A DNA stretch of 52,544 bases from Acidobacteriota bacterium (GCA_031296105.1 JARLGJ010000008.1:1-52544); one strand, 5' to 3'. Counted from the first letter of the stretch, positions 10,667-19,642 are shown. Numbers and translations: made by a program. The notes: generated by a model not told the origin, from the sequence alone.

Positions 10667-11266
10667 ATGCCCATGCAACCGATGCGTATTCATCGCGGTC
10701 AGGCCATCCCTCTTGGGCAGGCCAACATCGACACCGATCAGATCATCCCGAAGCAGTTTCTCAAGCGCATTGAGCGCACCGGCTACGGGCCGTTTCTGTT
10801 CAACGACTGGCGCTACGCTTCCGATGGCCAGCCGAAGCCGGAGTTCGTCATCAATCGCGAACCGTACAAGCACGGTACGATTTTGATTGCGGGCAAGAAC
10901 TTCGGCTGCGGATCGTCGCGCGAACATGCGGCCTGGGCGCTGACCAACTTCGGCATCCTGGTGGTGATCGCGCCGTCGTTCGCCGACATCTTCCACTCCA
11001 ACGCCGCCAACAACGGATTGCTGACCGTGGCCTTGCCGGAAGAAAAAGTTACCGAGCTGCTGGCAAAGGCCGAGTCGCGTGAAAAATATGAGTTGACCAT
11101 TGACGTGGAAAAGCTCACAGTGAGCGACGCCGAGGGATGGAGTGCGAATTTTCCGCTTGATTCCTTCCGCCAGCATTGTCTGTTAAACGGACTGGACCAG
11201 ATCAGCCTGACGTTGCAGCGCGCGGCCGCGATTCAGGCCTTCGAGGATCGTCCCAAACCGTATTAG
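10667..11266 (+). CDS. leuD: 3-isopropylmalate dehydratase small subunit
   Basis: The small swivelling subunit of isopropylmalate isomerase (199 residues). Family motifs are NIDTDQIIPKQFLK near the start, the phosphate/substrate loop GKNFGCGSSREHA (about 80-92), SFADIF and the C-terminal GLDQISLTLQ. The start follows AAGGAG (10658-10663), and the coding region directly abuts leuC. It is the last gene of the leu operon; a separate secreted-protein gene follows 35 bases later. Confidence 0.96.
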   Translation: MPMQPMRIHRGQAIPLGQANIDTDQIIPKQFLKRIERTGYGPFLFNDWRYASDGQPKPEFVINREPYKHGTILIAGKNFGCGSSREHAAWALTNFGILVVIAPSFADIFHSNAANNGLLTVALPEEKVTELLAKAESREKYELTIDVEKLTVSDAEGWSANFPLDSFRQHCLLNGLDQISLTLQRAAAIQAFEDRPKPY

Positions 11267-11301
11267 TCACTCGCTGTCGAACGTTGCCCCGGAGGGATTT
11301 C

Positions 11302-12162
11302 ATGACCCGCTTGTGCGCGACTGCCGTCTGCTTCATCGCTCTCTGCTCGATCTCCGCCTTTGGTCAAACGCAGACGCCGCAAGCCGCGGCGCCTGCGGCC
11401 GCTCTCACGCCGGGTCAACTGCGCCACGAATACAAGCAGAAGACCGACCACGCCTACTACAAACTCAGCAAGCATGGATTTCAGGGCTTTCACTGCACGG
11501 CCGATCCCGACTGGGACGAGCTGTATCGCAACGTGAAGACCAACGCCTACATGATGCAGGATCTGAAGCCGGCGCTGAAGCAGACACATTTCGAAATCAC
11601 GGTTGGAGCCACTGGAGCGAGCAGCGTTACGCACCAGTTGGGCGAGCTGCCGCGCAGCGCGGAAGTGGCGGATCGTCTGCGTTCCACGGCCGATGGAATG
11701 GATGACGTGGTGAACGGCGCGCTGCAAAGCTGGGCGGGGTTGGCGGCGCGAATTCTGCTGCCTGATGCGGACGACGACAGCTACGACGTGGCGTTGAGCG
11801 AAGGAAAATACGTGCTGCGGCACCACGAAACAAACTCGAATTTGCGCCTTGTGGTGGACTCCGCGGGACGGCTGGAACAACTGGAAGAAAGCAATTCGCG
11901 AGCAACGATTACGCTGCATCCGCACTGGGACGAAACCGCGGAAGGCTTGATTTTAGCGGGCTACGAAGCATCGCTGAAAGTGGGCGACGAAACGGTGCAG
12001 AAAATGCGCGTGGGATATGTGTATGTGGAGTTGCATGGAATGCGTTTGCCGCAGTTGATCACGCTGTGGATCGATACGCCGGAAGGCGTACTGAGCGGAC
12101 CGATTGCGTTTGGAAAATACAAATTTCCAGAAAAAACGGCTGTTTCAGGAGACGCGAAATAA
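11302..12162 (+). CDS. Secreted protein of unknown function
   Basis: A 286-residue protein with a signal peptide (about residues 1-21, cleavage near AFG-QT), an Ala/Pro/Gln-rich linker, then a mixed alpha/beta domain. There is one Cys in the mature region (FHCTADPDWDELY). The C-terminal part has beta-strand alternation (YDVALSEGKYVLRHHE, LITLWIDTPEGVLSG) loosely like LolA/LppX-type folds, but I do not recognise a family. The start at 11302 has GGAGGGA (11291-11297) at ideal spacing. It lies 35 bases after leuD and could be read through from that operon, though no functional link to leucine synthesis is evident. Confidence 0.75.
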   Translation: MTRLCATAVCFIALCSISAFGQTQTPQAAAPAAALTPGQLRHEYKQKTDHAYYKLSKHGFQGFHCTADPDWDELYRNVKTNAYMMQDLKPALKQTHFEITVGATGASSVTHQLGELPRSAEVADRLRSTADGMDDVVNGALQSWAGLAARILLPDADDDSYDVALSEGKYVLRHHETNSNLRLVVDSAGRLEQLEESNSRATITLHPHWDETAEGLILAGYEASLKVGDETVQKMRVGYVYVELHGMRLPQLITLWIDTPEGVLSGPIAFGKYKFPEKTAVSGDAK

Positions 12163-12190
12163 GTTTAGTTTCGCTTTTTAATCGCCACTA

Positions 12191-12287
12191 AACCTGTTTT
12201 CAATGCAGGTTTTGATTGAAATTCCTCTCTGTATCCTCTAGACTTCGATCTGTTTTGACGATTTCCTGTTTTTAAAACAGGTTTTGG
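12191..12287 (+). terminator. Two related hairpins downstream of the secreted-protein gene
   Basis: Hairpin 1 is AACCTG (12191-12196) with CAGGTT (12206-12211). Hairpin 2 is CCTGTTTT (12265-12272) with AAAACAGG (12274-12281), followed by TTTTGG. Both share CCTGTTTT and CAGGTTTT elements, and the second resembles an intrinsic terminator. A T-rich tract follows up to the cyclase gene. Confidence 0.5.
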
Positions 12288-12427
12288 AGCGTTTTTGACC
12301 TCAAAAGGGGGCAAAAACGGATGTTTCGCGCGAAATGCGCGTTTTCGACGTTTTTTGCGCGTTTTTATCGCTTTTTCGCGTCTGAAATGCGTTTTTGTTT
12401 TTTCGTAATACAAAAGGAGTTCGACGC

Positions 12428-14413
12428 ATGAGTTCTCGTATGATTCCCGGTCTTGTTGCTCCCCTGAAGGGCGAATCCAACGCGATGGCACCGGAGGCGG
12501 TGCGAGCCCAGACGCGCGACCTGCTGCCGGGAGTGAAGGCGATGGGGCGCAAGGCGGCGGCGCGTCTGCTGGAGAAGCAATACCCGGACGGCTACTGGTA
12601 TGCCGACCTGACGGCCGACTCGACGCTGCAATCGGATTACATCCTGCTGCAGATGTGGCTGTATCCGGTGCGCGGGGACGGGAGCTGGGAACCGCCGACG
12701 ATAAACCGGATACGCAAGGCGGCGAAGTCGATTCTGGAAACGCAGAGGGTGGACGGCGGCTGGAACATCTACGAGCCGGGGCCTTCGGAGATCAACGCGA
12801 CGGTGCGGGCGTACACCATGCTGAAGCTGACGGGCATGGACATTGAAGATCCGCGGATGAAGAAGGCGCGGGAGCTGATTCTGCGGATGGGCGGCATCCA
12901 GGCGTGCAACAGCTACACGAAGCTGAACTACAGCCTGTTCGATCTGTTCCCGCGCAAGTACGTGCCGACGATTCCGCCGGAGATCCTGATTATTCCGGGC
13001 AACGTGCTGTACGAAATGTCGTCGTGGACGCGGACGATCATTGTGCCGCTATCGCTGATCCAGGCGGTGGGCGGGGTGAAGCGCACGCCGGGGTTGCTGC
13101 GCATCGACGAACTGTTTCACCCGCACCGCAAGATCGCCCTGGCGCGCAAGGACCGCATTGCTAACCTGTTCATCCAGGCGGACAAGCTGTTCAAGCGCTG
13201 GGAGCGCAAAGGCGTACAGGCGATCCGCAACAAGGCGATCAAGGCGGCGGAGCACTGGATGCTGGATCGCTTGCAGTACACGGAAGGGCTGGGCGCGATT
13301 TATCCGGCGATGATGTACGCCATCATGGCGATGGACGCGCTGGGCTACGAGCGAGACCATCCGGACCTGGAAATGGCGATCAAGCAGTTCGACGACCTGA
13401 TGCTGGAGAAAGAAGAGAACCTGATTTTCCAGCCGTGCAAGTCTCCGGTGTGGGACACGGCGATTGCAGCATTTGCCCTGGGCGAGTACGGCGACAAGAA
13501 CGATCCGGCGACGAAGGCGGCGCTGAAGAAGGCGGCGGACTGGCTGCTGACGAAAGAGATACGGCGGCGGGGCGACTGGGCGGCAAAGCGTCCGGAACTG
13601 ACGCCGAGCGGTTGGGCATTCGAGTTTGCCAATGAATACTATCCGGACATTGACGACACGGCGATGGTGCTGATGGCGCTGCAGAACACGCTGGCGTCGA
13701 GTCCGTACAAGCATCTGAAGGCGGAGGGCCGGGCGGTGCCGTGGCTGCTGGGAATGCAGAGCAGCGACGGCGGCTGGGCGGCGTTCGACGTGGACAACAA
13801 CTGGCAGTTTCTGAACAAGGTTCCGTTTGCCGACCACAACGCGATGCTGGACCCGACATGTCCGGACATTACGGGACGGGTGCTGGAATGCCTGTGCCGC
13901 CGCGGCTATACGCACGATCATCCGGCGATTGCCAACGCGATCCAATACCTGCTGAAGCAGCAGGAAGAGAACGGAAGCTGGTTTGGACGCTGGGGCGTGA
14001 ACTACATCTACGGCAGCTTCCTGGCCATCCGCGGGCTGAAGGCGACCGAGGCGGAGCAGGTGCGGGAGGCGATTGGGCGCAGCGCGGAGTGGCTGCGCTC
14101 GGTACAGAACCGGGACGGCGGCTGGGGCGAGAGTTGCAAGAGCTACGAGACGGGAAGGTATGAGCCGGCGCCGAGCACTCCGACGCAGACGGCGTGGGCA
14201 CTGCTGGGATTGATTGCCGCGGGAGACGCGGGAGGCAAGGCGGTGCGCGATGGCATTGCTTGGCTGCAGAAAAACCAGCACTCGGATGGAAGCTGGACGG
14301 AAGAGATCACGACAGGCACGGGCTTTCCGAATGTGTTCTACATCAGCTATCACCTGTACCCGCACTACTTCCCGCTGCTGGCGCTGGCGGCGTTTAAAAA
14401 GGCGGTGGAGTAA
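12428..14413 (+). CDS. shc: Squalene-hopene cyclase
   Basis: Cyclises squalene to hopene/hopanol, giving hopanoids for the membrane. The protein has 661 residues, as expected. The catalytic DxDD motif is D407-I-D-D-T-A. Several QW repeats are visible (DGGWNIYEPG, SDGGWAAFDVDNNW, NGSWFGRWGVNY, DGGWGESCKSYE, DGSWTEE). The substrate-channel aromatic segments and the C-terminal YHLYPHYFPLLAL are typical. It is a monotopic membrane enzyme. The ATG at 12428 has AAAGGAG (12412-12418) upstream. It stands alone rather than in an hpn cluster. Confidence 0.96.
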   Translation: MSSRMIPGLVAPLKGESNAMAPEAVRAQTRDLLPGVKAMGRKAAARLLEKQYPDGYWYADLTADSTLQSDYILLQMWLYPVRGDGSWEPPTINRIRKAAKSILETQRVDGGWNIYEPGPSEINATVRAYTMLKLTGMDIEDPRMKKARELILRMGGIQACNSYTKLNYSLFDLFPRKYVPTIPPEILIIPGNVLYEMSSWTRTIIVPLSLIQAVGGVKRTPGLLRIDELFHPHRKIALARKDRIANLFIQADKLFKRWERKGVQAIRNKAIKAAEHWMLDRLQYTEGLGAIYPAMMYAIMAMDALGYERDHPDLEMAIKQFDDLMLEKEENLIFQPCKSPVWDTAIAAFALGEYGDKNDPATKAALKKAADWLLTKEIRRRGDWAAKRPELTPSGWAFEFANEYYPDIDDTAMVLMALQNTLASSPYKHLKAEGRAVPWLLGMQSSDGGWAAFDVDNNWQFLNKVPFADHNAMLDPTCPDITGRVLECLCRRGYTHDHPAIANAIQYLLKQQEENGSWFGRWGVNYIYGSFLAIRGLKATEAEQVREAIGRSAEWLRSVQNRDGGWGESCKSYETGRYEPAPSTPTQTAWALLGLIAAGDAGGKAVRDGIAWLQKNQHSDGSWTEEITTGTGFPNVFYISYHLYPHYFPLLALAAFKKAVE

Positions 14414-14510
14414 AAGGGGAAGCGCAAGGTTGCGCAGGTTACACAAGTTGCGCAAGAGGGATGGCCTCGGGTTCGCGAGCGAAGCTGAGACCATTGTTTT
14501 TTGCGATCGA

Positions 14511-14616
14511 GGTTGGTGACCTGAGGCTGCATCATTGCTGCCCACTTTGCGGGGGGCCTTCGCGTTGCTCAGGAAGACACGGCTCTTTTCCCAGGTTAGC
14601 CGCTTTTCCAGGTTAG
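14511..14616 (+). repeat. Intergenic mosaic repeat: A module plus decayed E module
   Basis: The A module (GGTTGGTGACCTGAGGC... to ...CAGGAAGACAC, 14511-14580) is followed by a shortened E module in which CCAGGTTAG appears twice (14591-14616) without its closing arm. The 97 bases before it, just after the cyclase stop, show nothing recognisable. Confidence 0.65.
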
Positions 14617-14619
14617 GGT

Positions 14620-14884
14620 GACTCTGATCAAGTTGGAATTTGTCAGGGCACGGCTTCAGCCGTGCCGCTAAACCGGCAACAATATCTCGCGGCTTTAGCC
14701 GCTGGGGGGAGGGTTCGGCAAGAATAAAACAGCTTTCCCTCCGGGGCTGAAGCCCCTGCGTTTATGCGGCTTTTACGGCACGGCTGAAGCCGTGCCCTGA
14801 CAAAGCACCTTCCCATCAAAATATATCGTTGACCGATTTAACTCCCGTAGAATAGCTTGCAAGACTGACTTATTCAGAGCTTTC
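14620..14884 (+). repeat. 265-bp dispersed repeat with perfect 29-bp inverted ends, copy 1 (MITE/REP-like)
   Basis: A core element (14639-14804, 166 bases) is bounded by perfect 29-base inverted repeats (14639-14667 and 14776-14804), each itself folding into a hairpin (GGCACGGCTTCAGCCGTGCC type). Inside are two more hairpins (GCGGCTTTAGCCGC and GGGGCTGAAGCCCC). An 80-base conserved tail (to CAGAGCTTTC) lies outside the core. A second copy of equal length lies at 40829-41093. No reading frame is present, so mobilisation would have to be in trans. Confidence 0.8.
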
Positions 14885-14887
14885 TTC

Positions 14888-14992
14888 GCCGCGCTTCGCG
14901 CGCCGAACCTGGGGCACAAGCGAGTGCTTCCCATTCAAGCCCAGCGGCGGGGCTTGAATGGGGCACCGGGTGCCGGGTGCCGGGTGCCGGGC
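14888..14992 (+). repeat. Mosaic repeat: partial E and D modules with heptamer tandem
   Basis: The E 3' part (GAACCTGGGGCACAAG) is followed by a full D hairpin (TTCAAGCC/GGCTTGAA, 14928-14968) and then three tandem CCGGGTG heptamers (about 14965-14985). It lies about 100 bases upstream of the phosphatase start. Confidence 0.7.
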
Positions 14993-15094
14993 TTCCGGTT
15001 TTCAATCTTGAAAACTTGCGTCTCTGAAGCCCTGAGACCACGGCTCCTCCACTTTCACCCATTTTTCACCTCCCCTGAACTACACTATTCTCGT

Positions 15095-16777
15095 ATGCTT
15101 CGCCGATTCCGCAGTCTCACTGCCCTCCTCGTGCTCGGCCTCTGGGCCGTAGCCTCGTATGCCTCCGCCTACAACGCGCAGCCCAAGCTCGTCGTCATCG
15201 TGGTCGTCGATCAGCTCCGCGGCGACCTTTTGGAGCGCTATCACGACGACTTTCCCGAGGGCGGCATTCGCCTCCTGATGGATCGCGGCGCATGGTTCAC
15301 CACCTGCTACTACAACTACGCCGCCACCAAGACCGCGCCTGGGCACTCCACCATTGGCACCGGAACCTACTCTCTTGGCCACGGCATCTTTGCCAACGAG
15401 TGGTGGGATCCGAACGAGCGCCGCATCGTCACCAGCGTGGAGGATGAGGGCACCCGTCCACTGGGCCTGCCAGCGGGCGTCGAGGGTGAAAAGTGGAGCG
15501 CCTCGCCCCACAATCTGCAAACCGATACCATTGGCGACGAACTCAAGCTGGCCACCGCCGGCCGCTCTCGCGTCTATGGCATTTCGCTGAAGGACCGCGC
15601 CGCCATTCTCCCCGTCGGCTTCTCGGCCGATGCCGCCTTCTTCCTCGATCCCCAGTCCGGAGCCTTCGTCACCTCCAGCTATTACATGCCGCAGGCTCCC
15701 GAATGGCTCGTCAAGTTCAATGAAAGCGGCGCCAAGGACAAGTACCTGAACCGCGAGTTGAAGGATGCCGACGGCAACCTCTGGCGCTCCACCGCGCCCC
15801 GCCTCAACGCCAAGGGCAAGCCCGCCAGCTATTACGATCTCGTTGGCCCTACTCCCTGGGGCAACGACTACCTCGCCGATCTGGCCAAAACGCTCATCGA
15901 AAACGAGAAGCTCGGCCAGGGGCCCAGCACCGATCTGCTCTCCGTCAGCTTCTCCTCCACCGACATTCTCGGCCACAAGGTCGGCCCCGACGCGCCCGAG
16001 GACAAGAACATGCTCCTGGCCTTCGACCGCACCCTCGCCGGCTTCTTCTCCTATCTGGACGAGAAGGTAGGCCGCGGCAACTGGGCCGTCGCCTTCACCG
16101 CCGATCACGGCGTTGCTCCCATGGCCGATTACGCCAACAAGCTGCGCATTCCGGCCTTCAACTTCAGCCCGGAAGATCTCCAGCACCAGCTCAACGTGAT
16201 GCTGCGCGCCAAGTACGCCAAGCAGCTTCCGCCGGCCACGGCCAAGCCCACGCCCAACGCGGATGGCGACATCGATCCCGACCTACCCAACAAGTTCGTC
16301 GTCTATATCGACTACCCCACCGTCCACCTCGACCGCGACGCCTTTGCCAAGGTCAAGGTCAGCGAGGCCGAGGCGGAGAAGACGGTCGGCGAGTTCATGC
16401 TCAAGCTCGGCTTCCGCAGCTATTCCACCAAGGTGCAAATGGCCGCCGGAGACGTGCCCAACTCCATCTTCCGCCAGCAAACACTGAACGCCTACTCGCC
16501 ACTCGGCGGATGGTACGTCACCGGACTCTATCCGCCCTTCCAGATTGGCTACGGCTCCGGCACCGGACACGCCCTGCCCTACAGCTACGACGCGCACGTG
16601 CCCCTGGCCTTCTACGGCGCGGCCTTCCGCCCCGGCATCTACCGGGAAAGCGTCGAGCCGGTGGACCTGGCCGTCACGCTCAGCTCGCTGCTGCGCATCA
16701 ACAAGCCCGCCAGCGCCGTTGGCCGCGTGCTGCACGAGGCCTTCCAGGACAATCCCGCGCCCGCCCCGCAGCACTAA
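15095..16777 (+). CDS. PafA-like alkaline phosphatase family phosphomonoesterase
   Basis: A 560-residue exported enzyme (signal peptide about residues 1-25) of the alkaline phosphatase superfamily. The candidate Zn ligands of PafA enzymes are all visible: D39 (VVVDQLRGD), D290 and H294 (STDILGH), D337-H338 (TADHG) and a late His (GTGHALPY). The nucleophile is probably Thr80 in TKTAPGH, followed by N101, and the diagnostic K166/R168 pair lies in SLKDRAA. By comparison with PafA, this predicts a periplasmic phosphate-irrepressible phosphomonoesterase rather than a phosphodiesterase. The start at 15095 is chosen because the signal peptide begins there; an upstream in-frame ATG (14924) would lie within repeat DNA. 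No Pho box was searched for. Confidence 0.85.
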   Translation: MLRRFRSLTALLVLGLWAVASYASAYNAQPKLVVIVVVDQLRGDLLERYHDDFPEGGIRLLMDRGAWFTTCYYNYAATKTAPGHSTIGTGTYSLGHGIFANEWWDPNERRIVTSVEDEGTRPLGLPAGVEGEKWSASPHNLQTDTIGDELKLATAGRSRVYGISLKDRAAILPVGFSADAAFFLDPQSGAFVTSSYYMPQAPEWLVKFNESGAKDKYLNRELKDADGNLWRSTAPRLNAKGKPASYYDLVGPTPWGNDYLADLAKTLIENEKLGQGPSTDLLSVSFSSTDILGHKVGPDAPEDKNMLLAFDRTLAGFFSYLDEKVGRGNWAVAFTADHGVAPMADYANKLRIPAFNFSPEDLQHQLNVMLRAKYAKQLPPATAKPTPNADGDIDPDLPNKFVVYIDYPTVHLDRDAFAKVKVSEAEAEKTVGEFMLKLGFRSYSTKVQMAAGDVPNSIFRQQTLNAYSPLGGWYVTGLYPPFQIGYGSGTGHALPYSYDAHVPLAFYGAAFRPGIYRESVEPVDLAVTLSSLLRINKPASAVGRVLHEAFQDNPAPAPQH

Positions 16778-16781
16778 CGCG

Positions 16782-17000
16782 CCGGTGCCCCATTCAAGCC
16801 CCTCCGTCGGGCTTGAGTGGGAGAGCAAACAACATAACGAATGAATGTGAATTGGTGCCCCATGTCTGGCCGGTTGCCGGGCCAGACGTGGGGTCTTTGC
16901 CTTTGCTTTTGTTCTTGTTCTTGATGTGTCATCCTGAGGCGAAGCCGAAGGACCCCAGCACAGTGGGCCCCGAGGATGTAGTCCCAGGTCACCAACCACC
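16782..17000 (-). repeat. Intergenic mosaic repeat, full D-C-B-A in reverse orientation
   Basis: Read on the minus strand this is the standard module order A (17000-16921), B (a short GAACAA/AAAGGC tract), C (palindrome CCCCACGTCTGGCC...GGCCAGACATGGGG, 16852-16895) and D (16782-16823). It fills most of the 331-base gap between the phosphatase and pyrD; the last about 100 bases before pyrD hold nothing recognisable. Confidence 0.8.
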
Positions 17001-17108
17001 AAACTTCGCAATTCGTGCTTCATCAAGCGTCAATGACTCAATCGTCCTTCGTGCGATCTCGCTCTCGTTGTCACCCTTCAGCTTCTCCGGCGCGGTAGAA
17101 TTGAGGGC

Positions 17109-18110
17109 ATGAGCCACCAGCCCTCGCAGAAAACAGCAGAGGCCCCCAAAGCCTCTGCCGCTCCCGTCAAGGCTCCGCGCCTGGCGCCGCCCACGCTCGA
17201 CATGAGCGTCACTCTCGCCGGCATTCCTTTGAAGAATCCCATCCTGGCCGCCTCGGGAACCTTCGGCTACGGCGTCGAGTTTGAGGACGTGGTCTCGCTC
17301 GAACGTCTCGGCGGCTTCGTCGTCAAGGGATTGTCGCGCGAGCCCATGGCCGGCAATCCCGCGCCGCGCCTCTACGAGACCGCCGCCGGAATGCTCAACG
17401 CCATTGGCCTGCAAAACATCGGCGCCCGCGCCTTTCTCGAGGAAAAGCTCCCCCGCCTGCGCAAGATCAAGGACGCCGTCGTCGTCGCCAACGTCTATGG
17501 CTACACCACCGAGGATTATTGCGAAACCATCCGCATCCTGAACGACGGCGAAGGCATCGCGGCCTACGAGCTCAACGTCAGTTGCCCCAACGTCCGTTAC
17601 GGCGGCATCACCTTCGGCCAGGATCCCTACCTGCTCAGCGAGCTGGTGGCCAACGCCCGTTCGGCTTCGTCGCGTCCGCTGATCGTCAAGCTCTCGCCGA
17701 ACGTCACCAGCATCGCCAAAATGGCGCGCGCCGCCGAAGACGCCGGGGCCAGCGCCATCTCCCTGGTCAACACCTTCCTCGCCATGGCCATCGATCCCGT
17801 GACGCGGCGTCCGCGCATCTCCAACGTCACCGCCGGACTCAGCGGCCCAGCCATCAAGCCCATCGCCGTGCGCATGGTCTATGAAGCGTCGCAGGCCGTC
17901 TCAATTCCCGTGGTCGGCATCGGCGGCATCAGCACGGCCGAAGACGTGGTGGAGTTCCTGCTGGCCGGCGCCACGGCGGTTGAAGTGGGCACGGCAAATT
18001 TCTGGGATCCGCGGGCCTGCGAACGCCTGGTCAACGACCTCGAACGCTGGTGCCTGCAGCAGCAGATCGAAAAAGTCTCCAGCCTGACCAAAGGCCTGCT
18101 CCTCAGCTAA
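17109..18110 (+). CDS. pyrD: Dihydroorotate dehydrogenase, class 1 (PyrD catalytic subunit)
   Basis: Oxidises dihydroorotate to orotate in pyrimidine synthesis. The FMN-binding TIM barrel has 333 residues with a roughly 30-residue Pro/Ala-rich N-terminal extension. Motifs are NPILAASGTFGYG, the FMN Lys in VVKGLS, NAIGLQN, and the active-site LNVSCPN with Cys159; the Cys base is characteristic of class 1 cytosolic enzymes. VKLSPN and VVGIGGI (phosphate loop) follow. Class 1B enzymes pair with a PyrK electron-transfer subunit; no pyrK is in this window, so partner and acceptor are unknown. Confidence 0.93.
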   Translation: MSHQPSQKTAEAPKASAAPVKAPRLAPPTLDMSVTLAGIPLKNPILAASGTFGYGVEFEDVVSLERLGGFVVKGLSREPMAGNPAPRLYETAAGMLNAIGLQNIGARAFLEEKLPRLRKIKDAVVVANVYGYTTEDYCETIRILNDGEGIAAYELNVSCPNVRYGGITFGQDPYLLSELVANARSASSRPLIVKLSPNVTSIAKMARAAEDAGASAISLVNTFLAMAIDPVTRRPRISNVTAGLSGPAIKPIAVRMVYEASQAVSIPVVGIGGISTAEDVVEFLLAGATAVEVGTANFWDPRACERLVNDLERWCLQQQIEKVSSLTKGLLLS

Positions 18111-18132
18111 CTCAGGAAAACGCCGGATACGA

Positions 18133-18250
18133 CGGTGCCCCACGCAAGCCCAGCCGTTGGGCTTGAGTGGGAGAGCAACTCACACGATGTGTCATCCGGA
18201 GGCGCAGCCGAAGGATCCCGGCAAGGAGAACGTTCCAGGTCACCAACCAC
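18133..18250 (-). repeat. Intergenic mosaic repeat, D-A in reverse orientation
   Basis: A D module (18133-18172) and an A module (18187-18250), both reversed, with B and C missing. It lies between pyrD and a bidirectional terminator. Confidence 0.75.
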
Positions 18251-18266
18251 CCAATCACTTCCACAC

Positions 18267-18299
18267 AAAAAAATCCCTCCCACCCGGGAGGGATTTTTT
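18267..18299. terminator. Bidirectional intrinsic terminator
   Basis: The stem ATCCCTCC / GGAGGGAT is flanked by an A-run on the left and a T-run on the right. It serves rightward pyrD and the leftward zinc-finger protein gene, which converge here. Confidence 0.88.
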
Positions 18300-18316
18300 A
18301 CGCACTCAATTTCTTC

Positions 18317-18715
18317 CTACGAATCTCCTCCCGGCAGCTTTTCCCTCAGCGTGCGCGCGCCCGTCAGCGCCGCGTCCTTGACCGCCATGGGAGCCGGCGT
18401 GGCCACGGCCACAATCAGCCACACAAACGCCGACAGCCCGAATCCCGCCAGGGAACAGATTTCCAGCAGCGTCGCGTGCGGCGGGCTGAAGTGGTGAATC
18501 ACCGCAAACGCCAGCACAAACACGGCGGCCGAAACCGTCGCCAGCCCCAGCAGGGAGAGGTCGATTGCGCGGTGCAGCCTTTGCCGCCCGCGGCAGTGCG
18601 CGCACTCCGCCAGGTGAGCTTCGTAGTCCACGCTCATCTCCGGCGCCAGCCCGCTAATGTCGTATCGCCAGCCGGCAAGAATGTGGCCGACAAAAGGATC
18701 TATACATTGACTCAT
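18317..18715 (-). CDS. Small membrane protein with N-terminal zinc-finger-like motif
   Basis: A 132-residue protein. The N-terminal soluble part has HLAECAHCRGRQRLH (about residues 34-48), an H-x3-C-x2-C pattern like anti-sigma-factor zinc fingers. Two hydrophobic helices follow (about 53-75 and 85-105). No known family name is secure. It lies six bases after the end of the YycJ-like gene on the same strand, so the two are probably one operon. A role as an anti-sigma-like or regulatory membrane protein is possible but unproven; no sigma factor is adjacent. Confidence 0.65.
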   Translation of the reverse strand: MSQCIDPFVGHILAGWRYDISGLAPEMSVDYEAHLAECAHCRGRQRLHRAIDLSLLGLATVSAAVFVLAFAVIHHFSPPHATLLEICSLAGFGLSAFVWLIVAVATPAPMAVKDAALTGARTLREKLPGGDS

Positions 18716-18721
18716 ATCGAT

Positions 18722-19537
18722 TTATAACGTCAGCGGCGCCAGCGGCTCGTCCTGCCGCGCCAGCAGCAAACGGCTCGCAAACAGTCCCGGACGCTCGCCC
18801 AAAGCCCGCTCCGCCGTCATCCGCGCCAGCTCCGGCAGGTTGTTCTGCTCCGACAAGTGCGCCAGCACCACAAACGCGGCGCTCCCATCATAGTCTGTGC
18901 CCAGGAATTCGGCGAGCGCGTCGTTCGACAGGTGTCCCACCCGCGACATCACCCTCTGCTTCACCGCCCACGGATACGGTCCGCCGCGCAGCATCTCCAA
19001 ATCGTGATTCGATTCCAGCACCATTCCCGCGCAGCCCTTCAACTGCTCCTTCACGTTCTGCGGCATGTATCCAAGGTCGGTGGCATAGGCCACGCGCACG
19101 CCTTCGGTGGTAAAGCGGAAGCCCACCGGATCGGCGGCGTCGTGCGGAATCGTGAACGGCATCACCTCGATGTCGCCCACCACAAACCCCTTGCCCGCCT
19201 CGAACGTCTCCAGCCGCCCGGCCTGCACGCGGTTTCCCGCCGAATCCTTAAACTGCCGCTGCCACGCCGCGTGCGTCGGGGCCGTCATGTACACGGTCAG
19301 CCCAAAGCGCTTGGCCATCACATGCACGCCGTTCACGTGGTCCGCGTGCTCGTGCGTTATCAAAATCCCCGCCAGCCCCGCCGGATCGATCCCCTGAGCC
19401 TCCAGGCGACGGCATTCCTCGCGGCAAGAGAGCCCGCAGTCCACCAGCAGCCGCGTGCGCGACGAACTCAGCAGCGACGAATTTCCCCGGCTCCCCGAGG
19501 CCAGCACCGTAAGCGAGACAGACACATCCGATAGCAT
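18722..19537 (-). CDS. MBL-fold metallohydrolase, YycJ/WalJ-like
   Basis: A 271-residue cytosolic metallo-beta-lactamase-fold enzyme. LTVLASGSRGNSSLL opens the fold, and the metal motif is THEHADHVNG (HxHxDH). Later ligands lie in PHDAADPVGF and ATDLGYM, and LSEQNNLPELA is near the end. This matches the YycJ/WalJ nuclease-like family, often single-stranded DNA exonucleases linked to replication fidelity or cell-wall control. The ATG at 19537 is used because the fold begins within ten residues; an upstream in-frame extension to 19780 is Gly-rich and unlike the family. Confidence 0.85.
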   Translation of the reverse strand: MLSDVSVSLTVLASGSRGNSSLLSSSRTRLLVDCGLSCREECRRLEAQGIDPAGLAGILITHEHADHVNGVHVMAKRFGLTVYMTAPTHAAWQRQFKDSAGNRVQAGRLETFEAGKGFVVGDIEVMPFTIPHDAADPVGFRFTTEGVRVAYATDLGYMPQNVKEQLKGCAGMVLESNHDLEMLRGGPYPWAVKQRVMSRVGHLSNDALAEFLGTDYDGSAAFVVLAHLSEQNNLPELARMTAERALGERPGLFASRLLLARQDEPLAPLTL

Positions 19538-19642
19538 ATCCGCATCGCCCCCCGGATTCCAACCGCCAGCCTCAAATCCGACGGCCCCCTCGCCCGTAGC
19601 GCCCATCTGCGCTAACATATCTGCTCCGCAAGGAGGCTCGCC

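Noticed and set aside
9206..11176. A 656-codon open frame on the minus strand opposite leuC-leuD
   Set aside because: It mirrors the high-GC codon pattern of clearly identified leuC and leuD and has no family-like content.
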